A DNA stretch of 64,000 nt from Kitasatospora sp. SUK 42 (GCF_015776785.2 NZ_LFMD02000003.1:1884753-1948752); one strand, 5' to 3'. Counted from the stretch's first letter, positions 1 to 9,422 are shown. Notes: a model not told the origin generated them from the sequence alone. Numbers and translations: made by a program.

Positions 1-345
1 GGCCGCGGCCGCCGCGGCCGCTCCGCCCGCGGACCCCACCCCCGGGCCGGAGCGGGTCCCCACCTCGGACGGGTCCGCGGCCCGGTGCGTCGGCTGGCTG
101 TCCGGGCTGAAACCGCCGAACGCCCCGAGCCCGCTGAGCATCGTCAACACCGTGACGCACACCCCGCAGATCATCGCCCCCACCGCCCGCACCAGCATCG
201 GCCACCGCTCGCCCGCCAGTTCGTAGGTCTCGGCGGCGCAGAGGTCGCGCCAGCGCTGGAGCGCACCGCGCGACAGCCAGATCCCGCCGAGCGCGGCGGC
301 GAACAGGGGGATGACGAGGAGCGGACGAACCACGGGACGCACCAC
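1..345 (-). CDS. Membrane protein of unknown function (C-terminus cut off by window edge)
   Basis: Open frame on the minus strand running off the left edge, at least 115 codons with strong G/C third positions. Two hydrophobic stretches are visible: one near the N-terminus (LLVIPLFAAALGGIWL) and one after about residue 45 (MLVRAVGAMICGVCVTVLTM), separated by a charged segment, so a small integral membrane protein is likely. The visible part ends in a Gly/Ala/Pro-rich stretch. GTG codons at 345, 342 and 333 are all possible starts and none has a strong ribosome-binding site, so the start is uncertain. I do not recognise the family. Confidence 0.55.
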   Translation of the reverse strand, partial: MVRPVVRPLLVIPLFAAALGGIWLSRGALQRWRDLCAAETYELAGERWPMLVRAVGAMICGVCVTVLTMLSGLGAFGGFSPDSQPTHRAADPSEVGTRSGPGVGSAGGAAAAAAA

Positions 346-692
346 CTCGGGAGGGGGGCCGGCGCCGGACCGGACCCGGAGCCGTTACGGGAGGCGACCG
401 CTCCGGCAACGGGCTCCCGGAGGGGAGCCCGGGGCGCGACCGGGGCGCAGTCGGCCCCCAGCGTGCACAACGGGCGCACGGTCACACGCGGGTGCGCCCG
501 GCGAGTATCGCCCGTTCACTCGAAGGTGTGACGGCGCACGGACTCCGGGAGGCGTACCGGGTGACCGGAACGGGCTCAAGGCGGTCGTACTGATCACGCT
601 CCGGATCACACGTACGGGTCACGCGGAGGAATCACGCGTACGGATCACAGCGGCCCGGTGCTCAGCCCACCCGGTGCCCAACCCGCCCGGTC
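346..692. other. Intergenic region with a strong hairpin
   Basis: No convincing gene. A 9-bp perfect stem with a GGAG tetraloop lies at 410-431. It may act as a distal terminator for the leftward holB transcript or as a leader structure of the left-edge gene. Positions 590-650 hold several imperfect repeats of GGATCAC/GTCACGC. No T-tract follows the stem, as is usual in high-GC actinobacteria. Confidence 0.4.
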
Positions 693-1904
693 TCAGCCCG
701 CCCGCAGCGCCACCGTCATCGCCTCGACCGCGAGCAGCGGGTCCACGTTGCGGTCCAGCGCCTCGCGGCAGGCGAGCACCGCCTCGATCCTGCGCAGCGT
801 GCCCTCGGCCGGCCCGGCCTGGGCGACCCGGTTCAGCGCCTGCCGCTGGTCCTCGTTGGCGAGCACCCCGGTGGAGCCGAGCTGGATCGCGAGCACGTCC
901 CGGTAGAAGCCGAGCAGGTCGAGCAGGGCGACGCCGAGGGTCTCCCGGCGGGTGCGGGTCGCGCGGCTCTTCTGCCGCTTCTCCAGCTCCTTGACGGCCC
1001 CGGCCATGCCGCGCGGCGCCTTGCTCCCCTCGGCGGCGCCGTAGGCGGCCTTCAGGTCGTCGGTCTCCTTCGCGTCCTGGGTCTCGGCGAGCGCCTCGGC
1101 ATCGGCCTTGGCGGTGTCGACCAGGCGCTGGGCGGCGGCCAGGCAGCCGCCGATGTCGGCGACCTCCAGCGGGATCCGCAGCACCTCGGTGCGGCGGCCG
1201 CGGGCCTGCTCGTCCACCGCGAGGCGGCGCGAGCGCTCGATGTCGCCCTGCCCGGCGAGCGCGGCCAGCCGGGCGGTCTCCGGCTCGACGCCGTCCCGGC
1301 GGACCAGCATGTCGGCGACGGCCTCGGCGGCGGGCGTGCGCAGCACCAGCAGGCGGCAGCGCGAGCGGATGGTCGGCAGCACGTCCTGGACGGAGGGGGC
1401 GCAGAGCAGCCAGACGGTGCGCGGGGAGGGCTCCTCCACGCCCTTGAGCAGCGCGTTCGCGGCGGCCTCGGTGAGCCGGTGGGCGGCGTCGACCAGGATC
1501 ACCGACCAGCGGCCGCCGGTCGGGTAGCTGGAGGCGCGCATCACCAGGTCGCGCATGTCGCCGACGCCGATGGACAGGCCGTCGGTCCGCACGTACTTGA
1601 CGTCGGCGTGGCTGCCGGCCAGCACGGTGTGGCAGCCGTCGCAGAACCCGCAGCCGGGCGTGCCGCCGAGCGCGAGGTCGGGGCTGGTGCACTGGAGGGC
1701 CGCGGCGAAGGCGCGCGCGGCGGTGACCTGCCCGGCCCCGGGCGGGCCGGTGAACAGCCAGGCGTGCGTCATCAGGGAGGCGTTCCCGCCCTGCTCCGGG
1801 GCCGCGCCCCGGCCGGCCGCCACCGTCGCCCCGGCCGCCCGGGCGGCCGCGGTCAGCTGTTCGACCACCCGCTCCTGGCCCACCAGGTCGTCCCAGACGG
1901 CCAC
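693..1904 (-). CDS. holB: DNA polymerase III subunit delta'
   Basis: Clamp-loader delta' subunit, 403 aa, part of the complex that opens the beta clamp and places it on primed DNA. The N-terminus has the family start WDDLVGQE; the P-loop position reads GPPGAGQVTA without the Walker lysine, as expected for the non-hydrolysing delta' subunit. A four-cysteine zinc module (C...CGFCDGC) follows near residues 85-105, and the SRC arginine-finger motif is present (IRSRCR). The GTG start is preceded by GGGAG. It lies downstream of tmk on the same strand with a gap of about 190 bp; tmk-holB neighbourhood is standard in actinobacteria. Confidence 0.95.
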   Translation of the reverse strand: MAVWDDLVGQERVVEQLTAAARAAGATVAAGRGAAPEQGGNASLMTHAWLFTGPPGAGQVTAARAFAAALQCTSPDLALGGTPGCGFCDGCHTVLAGSHADVKYVRTDGLSIGVGDMRDLVMRASSYPTGGRWSVILVDAAHRLTEAAANALLKGVEEPSPRTVWLLCAPSVQDVLPTIRSRCRLLVLRTPAAEAVADMLVRRDGVEPETARLAALAGQGDIERSRRLAVDEQARGRRTEVLRIPLEVADIGGCLAAAQRLVDTAKADAEALAETQDAKETDDLKAAYGAAEGSKAPRGMAGAVKELEKRQKSRATRTRRETLGVALLDLLGFYRDVLAIQLGSTGVLANEDQRQALNRVAQAGPAEGTLRRIEAVLACREALDRNVDPLLAVEAMTVALRAG

Positions 1905-2095
1905 TCTGCTGCTCCCAAGCTCCGTACGACGGCGCGCCCGGCGCCGATTGCCCGCCGTCGAGCATACGTCTCCGCTCCGACAGCCACTGCTCCGTCCGGG
2001 TCACCCCCGGGAACCCCGGTACGACGGGGGGCGGCGCCGCCCGGGGTCACCGCCCCGGGCGACGCCGCCCGTCGTCCGTACGAAACCGTCGGGGG

Positions 2096-5000
2096 TCAGC
2101 CCCGGCGGCCCCAGCGCCGGCCCTTGCCCTTGCCGCCGCCCTCGCCCCGGTCGTCCCCGCCGGTCCGGTCCTGGCCGGTCCGGTCCTGGCCGTCGTGCGG
2201 GCCCGGCCGGCCGTCGCCGTTGTGCTCCCAGCGCGCCCACTCGTCGCGCGAGCCGAGCAGCGTGTCGGTCAGGCTCGGCAGGTCGTCCAGCGGGGTCTCC
2301 TCGGCCCACTCCGGCCGCGACCGCTCGGCGGCGGACTGCGGCGTGGTGGGCTGGGACGCGGCGGACTGCGGCGTGGTGGGCTGCGGCGCGGCGGGCCGGG
2401 ACGCGGGGGGCGTCTTCCGGTCGTCGACCACCGGCAGCTCGCGGGTGCTGTCCAGCGGCTCACCGGCACGGCGCGGCTCACCCGTGCGCCCCGGCTCGAC
2501 CCGCGGCAGCACCTCGGTCCGGTCGGCCTCCGCCGGAACCCTCGGCAGCACGGCCGTCTCGTCCACCGCGGAAGCCGGCACCGCCGGCAGCTTGGCGGTC
2601 GTCTCGACGGCCGGCTGCCGGTCCCGCAGCGACAGCTCACGCGTCGCCTCGTCACCGATCCCGCGCGCGGAATCCCCGGCAGAGGCATCACGGGGCGTGT
2701 CGCGGACCGGCGTGTCCCGGACCGCCCGCAGCTCGGTGGTCGCCGCGTCCCCGGCCGGGGCCCGGCCCTCCGCCCGACCCTCCGCCGTCTCCGCCGCCGC
2801 GGCGGCCGCCGCGAGCGCCGCGGCCTGCGCCAGCCGGGCCTCCTCGGCCCGCTGCAGCGCCTCCTCCGCCCGGCGGCGCTGCTCCTCGCGGGCCAGCTCC
2901 CGCTGCCGCTGCAGCTCCGCCTGGGCGGCCGCCTCGTCGGCGATCCGCTTGCGCTCGGCGGCCTCCGCGGCCAGTCGGGCCTCCTCGGCCGCGCGGCGCT
3001 TCGCCTCCTCCTCGGCCCGGCGGCGCGCTTCCTCCTCGGCCTTGCGGCGGGCCTCCTCCTCGGCCTTGCGCCGGGCCTCGGCAGCGGCCCGCTCGGCCTC
3101 CTCCTTGGCCAGCCGCTCCTTCTCGGCCTGCTCGGCCCGCAGCTGCGCCAGCACCTCCTGGCGCTTGCGCTCGGCGGCCTCCTCCTCGGCCTTCTTGCGG
3201 GCCTCCTCGGCGGCCCTCCGCTCGGCCTCCTCACGGGCGAGGCGCTCCTGCTCGGCGCGGGCCGCCTTCTCCTGCTCGGAGAGCGGCAGCTCGCGGTCGA
3301 GCCGGTGCCGGATGGCGGTGGTGACGAAGTCGGGGGCCTGGCTGCCGTCCACGACCAGGTAGCGCGCCGGGTCGGCGGCCGCGAGGGAGAGGAAGCCGGC
3401 CCGGACCCGCTGGTGGAACTCGGTCGGCTCGGACTCCAGCCGGTCCAGCGCCTCGGTGAAGCGCTCCCGGGCCCGGGTCGGGTCGACGTCCAGCACCACG
3501 GTCAGGTCGGGCAGCAGCCCGCCGGTCGCCCAGCGGGAGATCCGGGCGACCTCGGTGGCGGCCAGGTCGCGCCCGGCGCCCTGGTAGGCGATGGAGGAGT
3601 CCATGTACCGGTCGGTGATCACCACGGCGCCGCGCGCGAGGGCCGGCCGGATGACGTTCTCGACGTGCTCGGCCCGGTCGGCCGCGTAGATCAGCGCCTC
3701 GGCCCGGTGCGACAGGCCGGTGTTGCCGACGTCCAGGACCAGGCCGCGCAGCCGCTGCCCGACCGGGCTGCCGCCGGGCTCGCGGGTGAGCACGACCTCG
3801 TGCCCCTTGCCGCGGATCCACTCGGCCAGCGCCTGGGCCTGGGTGGACTTGCCGGCGCCGTCGCCGCCCTCCAGGGCGATGAAGAAACCGGTGCCCGTAC
3901 CCCGGTGCGGCACCGGGCCGGTGGCGCCGCGCACCGCGTCCACCAGGTCCCGGCCGAACGGCACGGTACCGCGCCGGTCGTCGGTGCGCAGCAGCACGAC
4001 GGCGGCGAGCACCAGGGTGAGCAGCCCCGCGGTGGCGACGGCGAGGGCCGCGCCGCCGTGGATGAAGGTGAAGGAGCCGGGCTCGACGGAGCCGTACTCG
4101 ACGTCCCCGTAACCGGCGGCGATCAGCGGGACGGCGACCAGCGCGGCGGCGACCACGGCCCGCAGCACCGCGTACAGGTGCTCGGTGACCTTCGCCAGCC
4201 GGGCCTCCTCGACCTCCTGGGCGAGCAGGGTGCGCCCGGTGGAGACCACGATCCCGGCGGCCAGGCCGGCCAGCACGGTGAGCAGCAGGACCAGCACGAA
4301 GTCCAGCACCAGCCCGGCCAGGATCAGCGCCACGCCCTCGGTGAGCAGCGCCAGCGCGAGCAGCCGGCGGCGGGACAGCGAGGGCAGCGTGGCCCGGGTG
4401 AGCCGGGCGCCCAGTGCGGGCGCGCCGGCCGCGGCGAGCACCAGCAGGCCGTAGCCGATCGGCCCGGCCCGGTGCTCGGCGGCGGTGAGCAGCGCCAGCG
4501 CGGCGACGCCCGCCATCGAGGCGTACCCGGCCGCGACGGCGAAGGTGAAGTACGGGGCGCTGCCGGTGCGGCCCTTGCTCAGGGCGGGGCCGGGGGCCGC
4601 GTCGGTGGGTGCGCGCAGGCCGGTCAGCGGCGAGTGCGGGGCGACGGCCACCGGGCCGCCGGGCAGCTGCTGGAGGTAGCCGCGGGCGGCTGCGGCGGCG
4701 AACAGGCCGGCCGCGCCGAGCGCCGCGAAGGTCAGCTGGTGGGCGCGCAGCCAGTCCGAGCCGGTCGCCGCACCGATGTTGTTGAGCAGGGTGAGGACGA
4801 CCAGCCCGACGGCCGCGAGCGGCACGGTGACCCAGCCGGTGAAGCGGTCGATGCTCCGGACGACGTCCAGGTTGGCGGCGGTCGGCCGCTGCTCGGCGGT
4901 CGGGGCGTAAGGGTCCGCAGGCGGCAGCAGGCCGGGGACGGCGGCGTTCCTGGTGATCCCCCGGACCCGCTCGGCGGCACCGGTGACGAACACGGTGGCG

Positions 5001-5485
5001 AGCAGCACGTAGGTGGCCCCGCCGGAGGGCCGCGGGCCTGAGCCCAGCCAGACCGTCCACCAGGGCGCCAGGCCGAGCAGCACGGCGGCCAGCACGTCCG
5101 CGCCGAACAGCGTCCAGCGTCGGTCGAGCCGGCCGGCCACCAGCTGGTGCACCGGCTCCAGCAGCGCGACGCCGACCAGCCCGGTGGCCGCCACCCGGGC
5201 GGCGAGGACGGCGGCGGTCGCGAAGGCGAGGCTGCGCGGCAGGTCGCCGAGCTGCCCGCCCTGGGCGGCCGCGATCACGGTGAGCGCGAGCAGCACCAGC
5301 AGCCCGAGCCGGTCGGCGGTGCCGCCGATCAGCTGGGTGGTCCACAGTCGCCGGTAGGGCCGGGTCCGCAGCAGCGCCCGGGCCCGGTCCACCGGGGTCC
5401 CGGCGGGCGCGACCTCGGACAGGTCGGGCCCGGTGGCTCTGGCGGCCGGGGCGGCGCTGGGGGTGGGCTGCTCCTCGCTCGTCAT
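2096..5485 (-). CDS. tmk: MFS-type membrane domain fused to thymidylate kinase and a long coiled coil
   Basis: 1129-aa fusion. Residues about 30-505 form a multi-pass major-facilitator-like domain. Residues about 530-735 are a complete dTMP kinase (dTMP + ATP to dTDP + ADP): P-loop GGDGAGKST near residue 540, TREPGG, and DRYMDSS. From about 738 to 900 an Ala/Glu/Arg/Lys heptad-like stretch (repeats of the type RRKAEEEA) predicts a long coiled coil, followed by a Pro/Ser/Thr/Arg-rich disordered tail. Ordinary dTMP kinases are about 210 aa. The same MFS-Tmk architecture is known in Streptomyces, so it is not an assembly artefact. What the transport-like domain does is unknown; it should anchor dTDP synthesis at the membrane. 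Confidence 0.93.
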   Translation of the reverse strand: MTSEEQPTPSAAPAARATGPDLSEVAPAGTPVDRARALLRTRPYRRLWTTQLIGGTADRLGLLVLLALTVIAAAQGGQLGDLPRSLAFATAAVLAARVAATGLVGVALLEPVHQLVAGRLDRRWTLFGADVLAAVLLGLAPWWTVWLGSGPRPSGGATYVLLATVFVTGAAERVRGITRNAAVPGLLPPADPYAPTAEQRPTAANLDVVRSIDRFTGWVTVPLAAVGLVVLTLLNNIGAATGSDWLRAHQLTFAALGAAGLFAAAAARGYLQQLPGGPVAVAPHSPLTGLRAPTDAAPGPALSKGRTGSAPYFTFAVAAGYASMAGVAALALLTAAEHRAGPIGYGLLVLAAAGAPALGARLTRATLPSLSRRRLLALALLTEGVALILAGLVLDFVLVLLLTVLAGLAAGIVVSTGRTLLAQEVEEARLAKVTEHLYAVLRAVVAAALVAVPLIAAGYGDVEYGSVEPGSFTFIHGGAALAVATAGLLTLVLAAVVLLRTDDRRGTVPFGRDLVDAVRGATGPVPHRGTGTGFFIALEGGDGAGKSTQAQALAEWIRGKGHEVVLTREPGGSPVGQRLRGLVLDVGNTGLSHRAEALIYAADRAEHVENVIRPALARGAVVITDRYMDSSIAYQGAGRDLAATEVARISRWATGGLLPDLTVVLDVDPTRARERFTEALDRLESEPTEFHQRVRAGFLSLAAADPARYLVVDGSQAPDFVTTAIRHRLDRELPLSEQEKAARAEQERLAREEAERRAAEEARKKAEEEAAERKRQEVLAQLRAEQAEKERLAKEEAERAAAEARRKAEEEARRKAEEEARRRAEEEAKRRAAEEARLAAEAAERKRIADEAAAQAELQRQRELAREEQRRRAEEALQRAEEARLAQAAALAAAAAAAETAEGRAEGRAPAGDAATTELRAVRDTPVRDTPRDASAGDSARGIGDEATRELSLRDRQPAVETTAKLPAVPASAVDETAVLPRVPAEADRTEVLPRVEPGRTGEPRRAGEPLDSTRELPVVDDRKTPPASRPAAPQPTTPQSAASQPTTPQSAAERSRPEWAEETPLDDLPSLTDTLLGSRDEWARWEHNGDGRPGPHDGQDRTGQDRTGGDDRGEGGGKGKGRRWGRRG
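2331..2390. repeat. 30-bp tandem repeat inside tmk tail
   Basis: Two near-identical 30-bp units at 2331-2360 and 2361-2390, differing at only a few bases, encode the paired Pro/Thr/Ser/Ala-rich segments QPTTPQSAAS and QPTTPQSAAE of the disordered Tmk tail. Thirty is a multiple of three, so copy-number change keeps the frame. Confidence 0.8.
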
Positions 5486-5593
5486 ACGGTCAGCGTAGCG
5501 GTCTGGGCTTTGCCCGATTGAGACGAACGGGGTTCCGGATCCCGGTCATCACCGCCCTGTGACGATCCGTGCACAGTCCCCGGGGTGTTCGGA

Positions 5594-5623
5594 GCCCGCG
5601 TCTCCCGGTCGGGAGACGCGGGC
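5594..5623 (-). terminator. Terminator hairpin downstream of topA
   Basis: Perfect 13-bp GC-rich stem with a GGTC tetraloop, 20 bases past the topA stop codon and just upstream of the tmk region. No U-tract; such stems are the common intrinsic terminator form in streptomycetes. Confidence 0.75.
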
Positions 5624-5643
5624 CCGGTGCCGCTGCCGGAGGA

Positions 5644-8520
5644 TCAGCCCTCGTCGGTGGCGGTGGCCTTGCTCGCGGCGGCCTTCTTGGCCGTCGTCTT
5701 CTTGGCCGCCGCCGTCTTGGTGGCGGTCTTCTTCGCGACCGTCTTCGCGGCGGTCTTCTTCGCGGCGGTCTTGCTCGCCGTCGTCTTGGCCGCCGTGGTC
5801 TTCTTGGCCGCCGTCTTCTTCGCCGGGGCCTTCTTCGCCGCCTTCTTCACCGGCCCGCGCGCCCGCTTCTCGGCGAGCAGCTCGTAGCCGCGCTCCGGCG
5901 TGATCGTCTCGACGTCGTCGTCCTTGCGCAGCGTCGCGTTGGTCTCGCCGTCGGTCACGTACGGGCCGAAGCGGCCGTCCTTGACCACCACCGGGCGCTC
6001 GCTGACCGGGTCGGTGCCCAGCTCCTTGAGCGGCGGGGCGGCGGCGGCCCGGCCGCGCTGCTTGGGCTGGGCGTAGATCGCCAGCGCCTCGTCGAGGGTG
6101 ATCGTGAAGAGCTGGTCCTCACTGGTGAGCGAGCGCGAGTCGGTGCCGCGCTTGAGGTACGGGCCGTAGCGACCGTTCTGCGCGGTGATCTCCGCGCCCT
6201 CGGCGTCGGCGCCGACCACGCGCGGCAGCGAGAGCAGCCGCAGCGCGTCCTCCAGGGTGACGGTGTCCAGCGACATCGTCTTGAACAGCGAGGCGGTGCG
6301 CGGCTTGACCGCGTTCTTGCCGGTCTTGGGCGTGCCCTCGGGCAGGATCTCGGTCACGTACGGGCCGTAGCGGCCGTCCTTGGCGACCAGCATGTTGCCG
6401 CTGACCGGGTCCGGGCCCAGCTCGAAGTCGCCGCTGGGCTTGGCCAGCAGTTCCTCGGCCAGCTCGACGGTCAGCTCGTCCGGCGGCAGCTCGTCCGGGA
6501 TGTCGGCGCGCTGGCCGGGCTCGCCCTCGACGGCGGAGGCGCGCTCGACGTACGGACCGTAGCGGCCGACCCGCAGGGTGATGTCGTCGCTGACCCGGAA
6601 CGAGCTGATCTCCCGGGCGTCGATCGCGCCCAGGTCGGTGACCAGCTCCTTCAGGCCGCCCAGGTGGTCGCCGTCGCCGTTGCCGGCCTCGGCGGCACCG
6701 CCGGCCACGTGGCCGTCGCCCTCGCCGAAGTAGAAGCGCTTCAGCCACGGCACGGACTTCGCCTCACCGGCGGCGATCCGGTCGAGGTCGTCCTCCATCT
6801 TGGCGGTGAAGTCGTAGTCGACCAGTCGGCCGAAGTGCTTCTCCAGCAGGTTGACCACGGCGAAGGAGAGGAAGGACGGGACGAGGGCCGTGCCCTTCTT
6901 GAACACGTACCGGCGCTGGATGATCGTGTCGATGATCGACGCGTAGGTGGAGGGACGGCCGATCTCCCGGTCCTCCAGCTCCTTCACCAGCGAGGCCTCG
7001 GTGTAGCGGGCCGGCGGCTTGGTGGCGTGGCCCTCCGGGGTGATCCGCTCGGCGGCCAGCGGGTCGCCCTGGGCGACCTGCGGCAGTCGGCGCTCGCGGT
7101 CGTCGAGCTCGGCGTTCGGGTCGTCGGCGCCCTCGACGTAGGCCTTCAGGAAGCCGTGGAAGGTGATGATCTTGCCGGAGGCGGAGAACTCGACGTCCCG
7201 GCCGTCGGCGGAGGTGCCGCCGACCCGGACGGTGACGGACTGGCCGACCGCGTCCTTCATCTGGGAGGCGACGGTGCGCATCCAGATCAGCTCGTACAGC
7301 CTGAAGTCGTCGCCGGTCAGACCGGTCTCGGCGGGCGTGCGGAAGCGGTCGCCGGAGGGGCGGACGGCCTCGTGCGCCTCCTGCGCGTTCTTGACCTTGC
7401 TGGCGTAGGTGCGCGGGGCGTCCGGCAGGTAGTCGGCGCCGTACAGCTGGGTGACCTGCGCCCGGGCGGCGGCGACCGCGGTGTCCGACAGCGTGGTGGA
7501 GTCGGTGCGCATATAGGTGATGAAGCCGTTCTCGTACAGCTTCTGGGCCACCTGCATGGTCCGCTTGGCACCGAAGCCCAGCTTGCGGCTGGCCTCCTGC
7601 TGGAGCGTGGTGGTGCGGAACGGCGCATACGGCGAGCGGCGGTATGGCTTGGACTCGACGCTGCGGACGGCGAACGCGGTCTGCTCCAGGGCGGCGGCCA
7701 GCTGGCGGGCGGCCTGCTCGTCCAGGTGCAGGGTGTTGGCGCTGGCGGCCTTCAGCCGGCCGTCCGGGCCGAAGTCGCGGCCGCTGGCGATCCGCTTGCC
7801 GTCGACCGAGGCCAGCCGGGCGCCGAAGGTCTCCGGGTTGGCGGCGTCGGCCGGGGTGCGGCCGGTGCCGAAGGTGCCGACCAGGTCCCAGTACGAGGCG
7901 GTGCGGAAGGCCATCCGCTCGCGCTCGCGCTCGACCACCAGACGGGTCGCCACGGACTGCACCCGGCCCGCCGACAGCTTCGGCATGACCTTCTTCCACA
8001 GCACCGGCGAGACCTCGAAGCCGTACAGCCGGTCGAGGATGCGGCGGGTCTCCTGGGCGTCGACCAGGCGCTGGTTGAGCTCGCGCGGGTTGGCCACCGC
8101 CTCCTGGATCGCCGACTTGGTGATCTCGTGGAACACCATCCGGTGCACGGGCACCTTGGGCTTGAGCACCTGCTGGAGGTGCCACGCGATGGCCTCGCCC
8201 TCGCGGTCCTCATCGGTGGCGAGGAAGAGCTCGTCGGACTCCGCGAGCAGCGACTTCAACTTGCTGACCTGGGACTTCTTGTCCGCGTTGACCACGTAGA
8301 TGGGCGCGAAGTCGTGATCGACGTCCACCCCGAGGCGGCGCACCTCGCCGGTGTACTTGTCCGGCACCTCGGCCGCGGTGCTGGGGAGGTCGCGGATGTG
8401 CCCGACGCTCGCCTCGACGATGTAGCCGGGGCCCAGGTAGCCCTTGATCGTCTTCGCCTTGGCCGGCGACTCGACAATGACGAGTCGCTGTCCGTGCGCG
8501 GTCTCGCTGCTCGGGGACAC
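5644..8520 (-). CDS. topA: DNA topoisomerase I, with lysine-rich C-terminal tail
   Basis: Type IA topoisomerase, 958 aa, relaxes negative supercoils. The Toprim domain begins RLVIVESPAKAKTIKGY and contains ATDEDREGEAIAWH. The active-site tyrosine lies in FITYMRTDSTT, and the CAP-like domain contains SAGRVQSVA. The C-terminal part has four repeats of the type GRYGPYV/GRFGPYV (topo C repeats) rather than cysteine zinc fingers. The last 75 or so residues are almost only K, A and T (KKAAKKAPAKKTAAKK...). GTG at 8520 was chosen over upstream codons because it gives the usual N-terminus VSPSSETAHGQ and has GGGAG about 11 bases upstream. A frame extension to 8631 exists but is not typical of the family. 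Confidence 0.96.
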   Translation of the reverse strand: MSPSSETAHGQRLVIVESPAKAKTIKGYLGPGYIVEASVGHIRDLPSTAAEVPDKYTGEVRRLGVDVDHDFAPIYVVNADKKSQVSKLKSLLAESDELFLATDEDREGEAIAWHLQQVLKPKVPVHRMVFHEITKSAIQEAVANPRELNQRLVDAQETRRILDRLYGFEVSPVLWKKVMPKLSAGRVQSVATRLVVERERERMAFRTASYWDLVGTFGTGRTPADAANPETFGARLASVDGKRIASGRDFGPDGRLKAASANTLHLDEQAARQLAAALEQTAFAVRSVESKPYRRSPYAPFRTTTLQQEASRKLGFGAKRTMQVAQKLYENGFITYMRTDSTTLSDTAVAAARAQVTQLYGADYLPDAPRTYASKVKNAQEAHEAVRPSGDRFRTPAETGLTGDDFRLYELIWMRTVASQMKDAVGQSVTVRVGGTSADGRDVEFSASGKIITFHGFLKAYVEGADDPNAELDDRERRLPQVAQGDPLAAERITPEGHATKPPARYTEASLVKELEDREIGRPSTYASIIDTIIQRRYVFKKGTALVPSFLSFAVVNLLEKHFGRLVDYDFTAKMEDDLDRIAAGEAKSVPWLKRFYFGEGDGHVAGGAAEAGNGDGDHLGGLKELVTDLGAIDAREISSFRVSDDITLRVGRYGPYVERASAVEGEPGQRADIPDELPPDELTVELAEELLAKPSGDFELGPDPVSGNMLVAKDGRYGPYVTEILPEGTPKTGKNAVKPRTASLFKTMSLDTVTLEDALRLLSLPRVVGADAEGAEITAQNGRYGPYLKRGTDSRSLTSEDQLFTITLDEALAIYAQPKQRGRAAAAPPLKELGTDPVSERPVVVKDGRFGPYVTDGETNATLRKDDDVETITPERGYELLAEKRARGPVKKAAKKAPAKKTAAKKTTAAKTTASKTAAKKTAAKTVAKKTATKTAAAKKTTAKKAAASKATATDEG

Positions 8521-8932
8521 CTTCGCTCTTCTCTCCCGGTCCTTTATGTGGCTGGTCGGCGCTGGCAGCACGGGCTGCGCTCCGCCCGACCCCTCCACCG
8601 TCCCGGGGCAGCCGCTGCACGACGACCCCACCAGCGGAGTGTGACCGTACCCCGGCCACCCTTGTCAAACGGACGGATCCCGCTTTTTCACTTGCCGGAC
8701 TCACCGACGCCACTCGAACGGTAACCCGATGACGGAGGTTCGCGCCCCGTGGAGGGGGGCTTCGGCAGGTTCCGAAGGATGGAATGACGGATTTCAAGAT
8801 CTGTCAACGGGAAATTCGGCGCACTTCCGGGTGTGCACCGGCGGCTTCCGGTCGTCGGCTCCGGTCATCGGCTTCCGCTTGTCGGCCGATGACCTCAGGC
8901 CGTCGGCCCGTGCGACGCCCGGCTCGCGGCTC
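8521..8932. promoter_or_regulatory. topA upstream region, no gene seen
   Basis: 412 bp between topA and the DUF3592 gene. On the minus strand a perfect TTGACA hexamer lies at 8668-8663, about 145 bp upstream of the topA start; no good -10 at ideal spacing is obvious, so it is only a candidate. Nearer the DUF3592 stop (about 8845-8910) there are four imperfect copies of a 13-14-bp unit resembling GGCTTCCGGTCGTC. The DUF3592 transcript must terminate in this stretch, but I see no strong stem. Confidence 0.35.
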
Positions 8933-9397
8933 TCAGTTCCCGGCTGCGGCCAGCAGACCGGCCCCCGCCACGAGACAGCTCACGGCCAGGGCGCTCCACA
9001 GCAGGTCGGTGACCGCCGCCCTGCCGACCTCCCCCGCCGCCAGCACCGCACGGCTGGGGCGGTGCGGGTCGTAGCAGATCCGCACCGAGGCACCCGGCGC
9101 GAACCGCTCCGGACGGCGCAGCGGGGTGTGCCCGCGCGGGCGGGTGAGCACCAGCTCCGCGATCCGTCCGGCGCCGGTACCGGGACCGTCGGCCGGGGGA
9201 CGCACGGAGAAGGAGAGCAGCGGCGCGCTGTCGAGCTGGCCGTGCGCGTCGTTCTCGGCGACCACCGTGGCCACCGCCGACACGCCCACTCGGCGCACCC
9301 GGTGGCGAAGGCGCACTTCGGCGGCGCACCAGAGCAGCAGCACGCCACCGAAGAGGGCGAGCAGCAGCCCGCCCACCGTCGCCGTCGTCGTGTCCAC
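8933..9397 (-). CDS. DUF3592-type membrane protein
   Basis: 154 aa. An N-terminal membrane segment (about residues 8-26, LLLALFGGVLLLW), an extracytoplasmic-looking central domain with the family pattern (VSAVATVV at its start, ICYDPHRPSRAVL at its end), and a C-terminal membrane segment. DUF3592 proteins are widespread small membrane proteins of unknown function. Its GTG start lies 26 bp from a perfect inverted repeat at 9423-9439. It is a single gene between topA and a methyltransferase gene of the same orientation. Confidence 0.75.
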   Translation of the reverse strand: MDTTTATVGGLLLALFGGVLLLWCAAEVRLRHRVRRVGVSAVATVVAENDAHGQLDSAPLLSFSVRPPADGPGTGAGRIAELVLTRPRGHTPLRRPERFAPGASVRICYDPHRPSRAVLAAGEVGRAAVTDLLWSALAVSCLVAGAGLLAAAGN

Positions 9398-9422
9398 CCC
9401 TGGCCCCCGGCTCCCCGACCCC

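Noticed and set aside
85..531. Plus-strand open frame at the left edge
   Set aside because: His/Arg/Pro-rich translation opposite the minus-strand membrane protein frame, which has coherent hydrophobic segments and better codon bias.
8663..8668. TTGACA as the definite topA promoter
   Set aside because: No -10 hexamer at 16-19 bp spacing fits well, so only a candidate is recorded in the upstream-region entry.
5569..8724. Very long open frame on the plus strand opposite topA (over 1000 codons)
   Set aside because: Antisense to a complete topA; the sequence is Arg/Gly/Leu/Val-rich without motifs. Long antisense frames are expected at this GC content.
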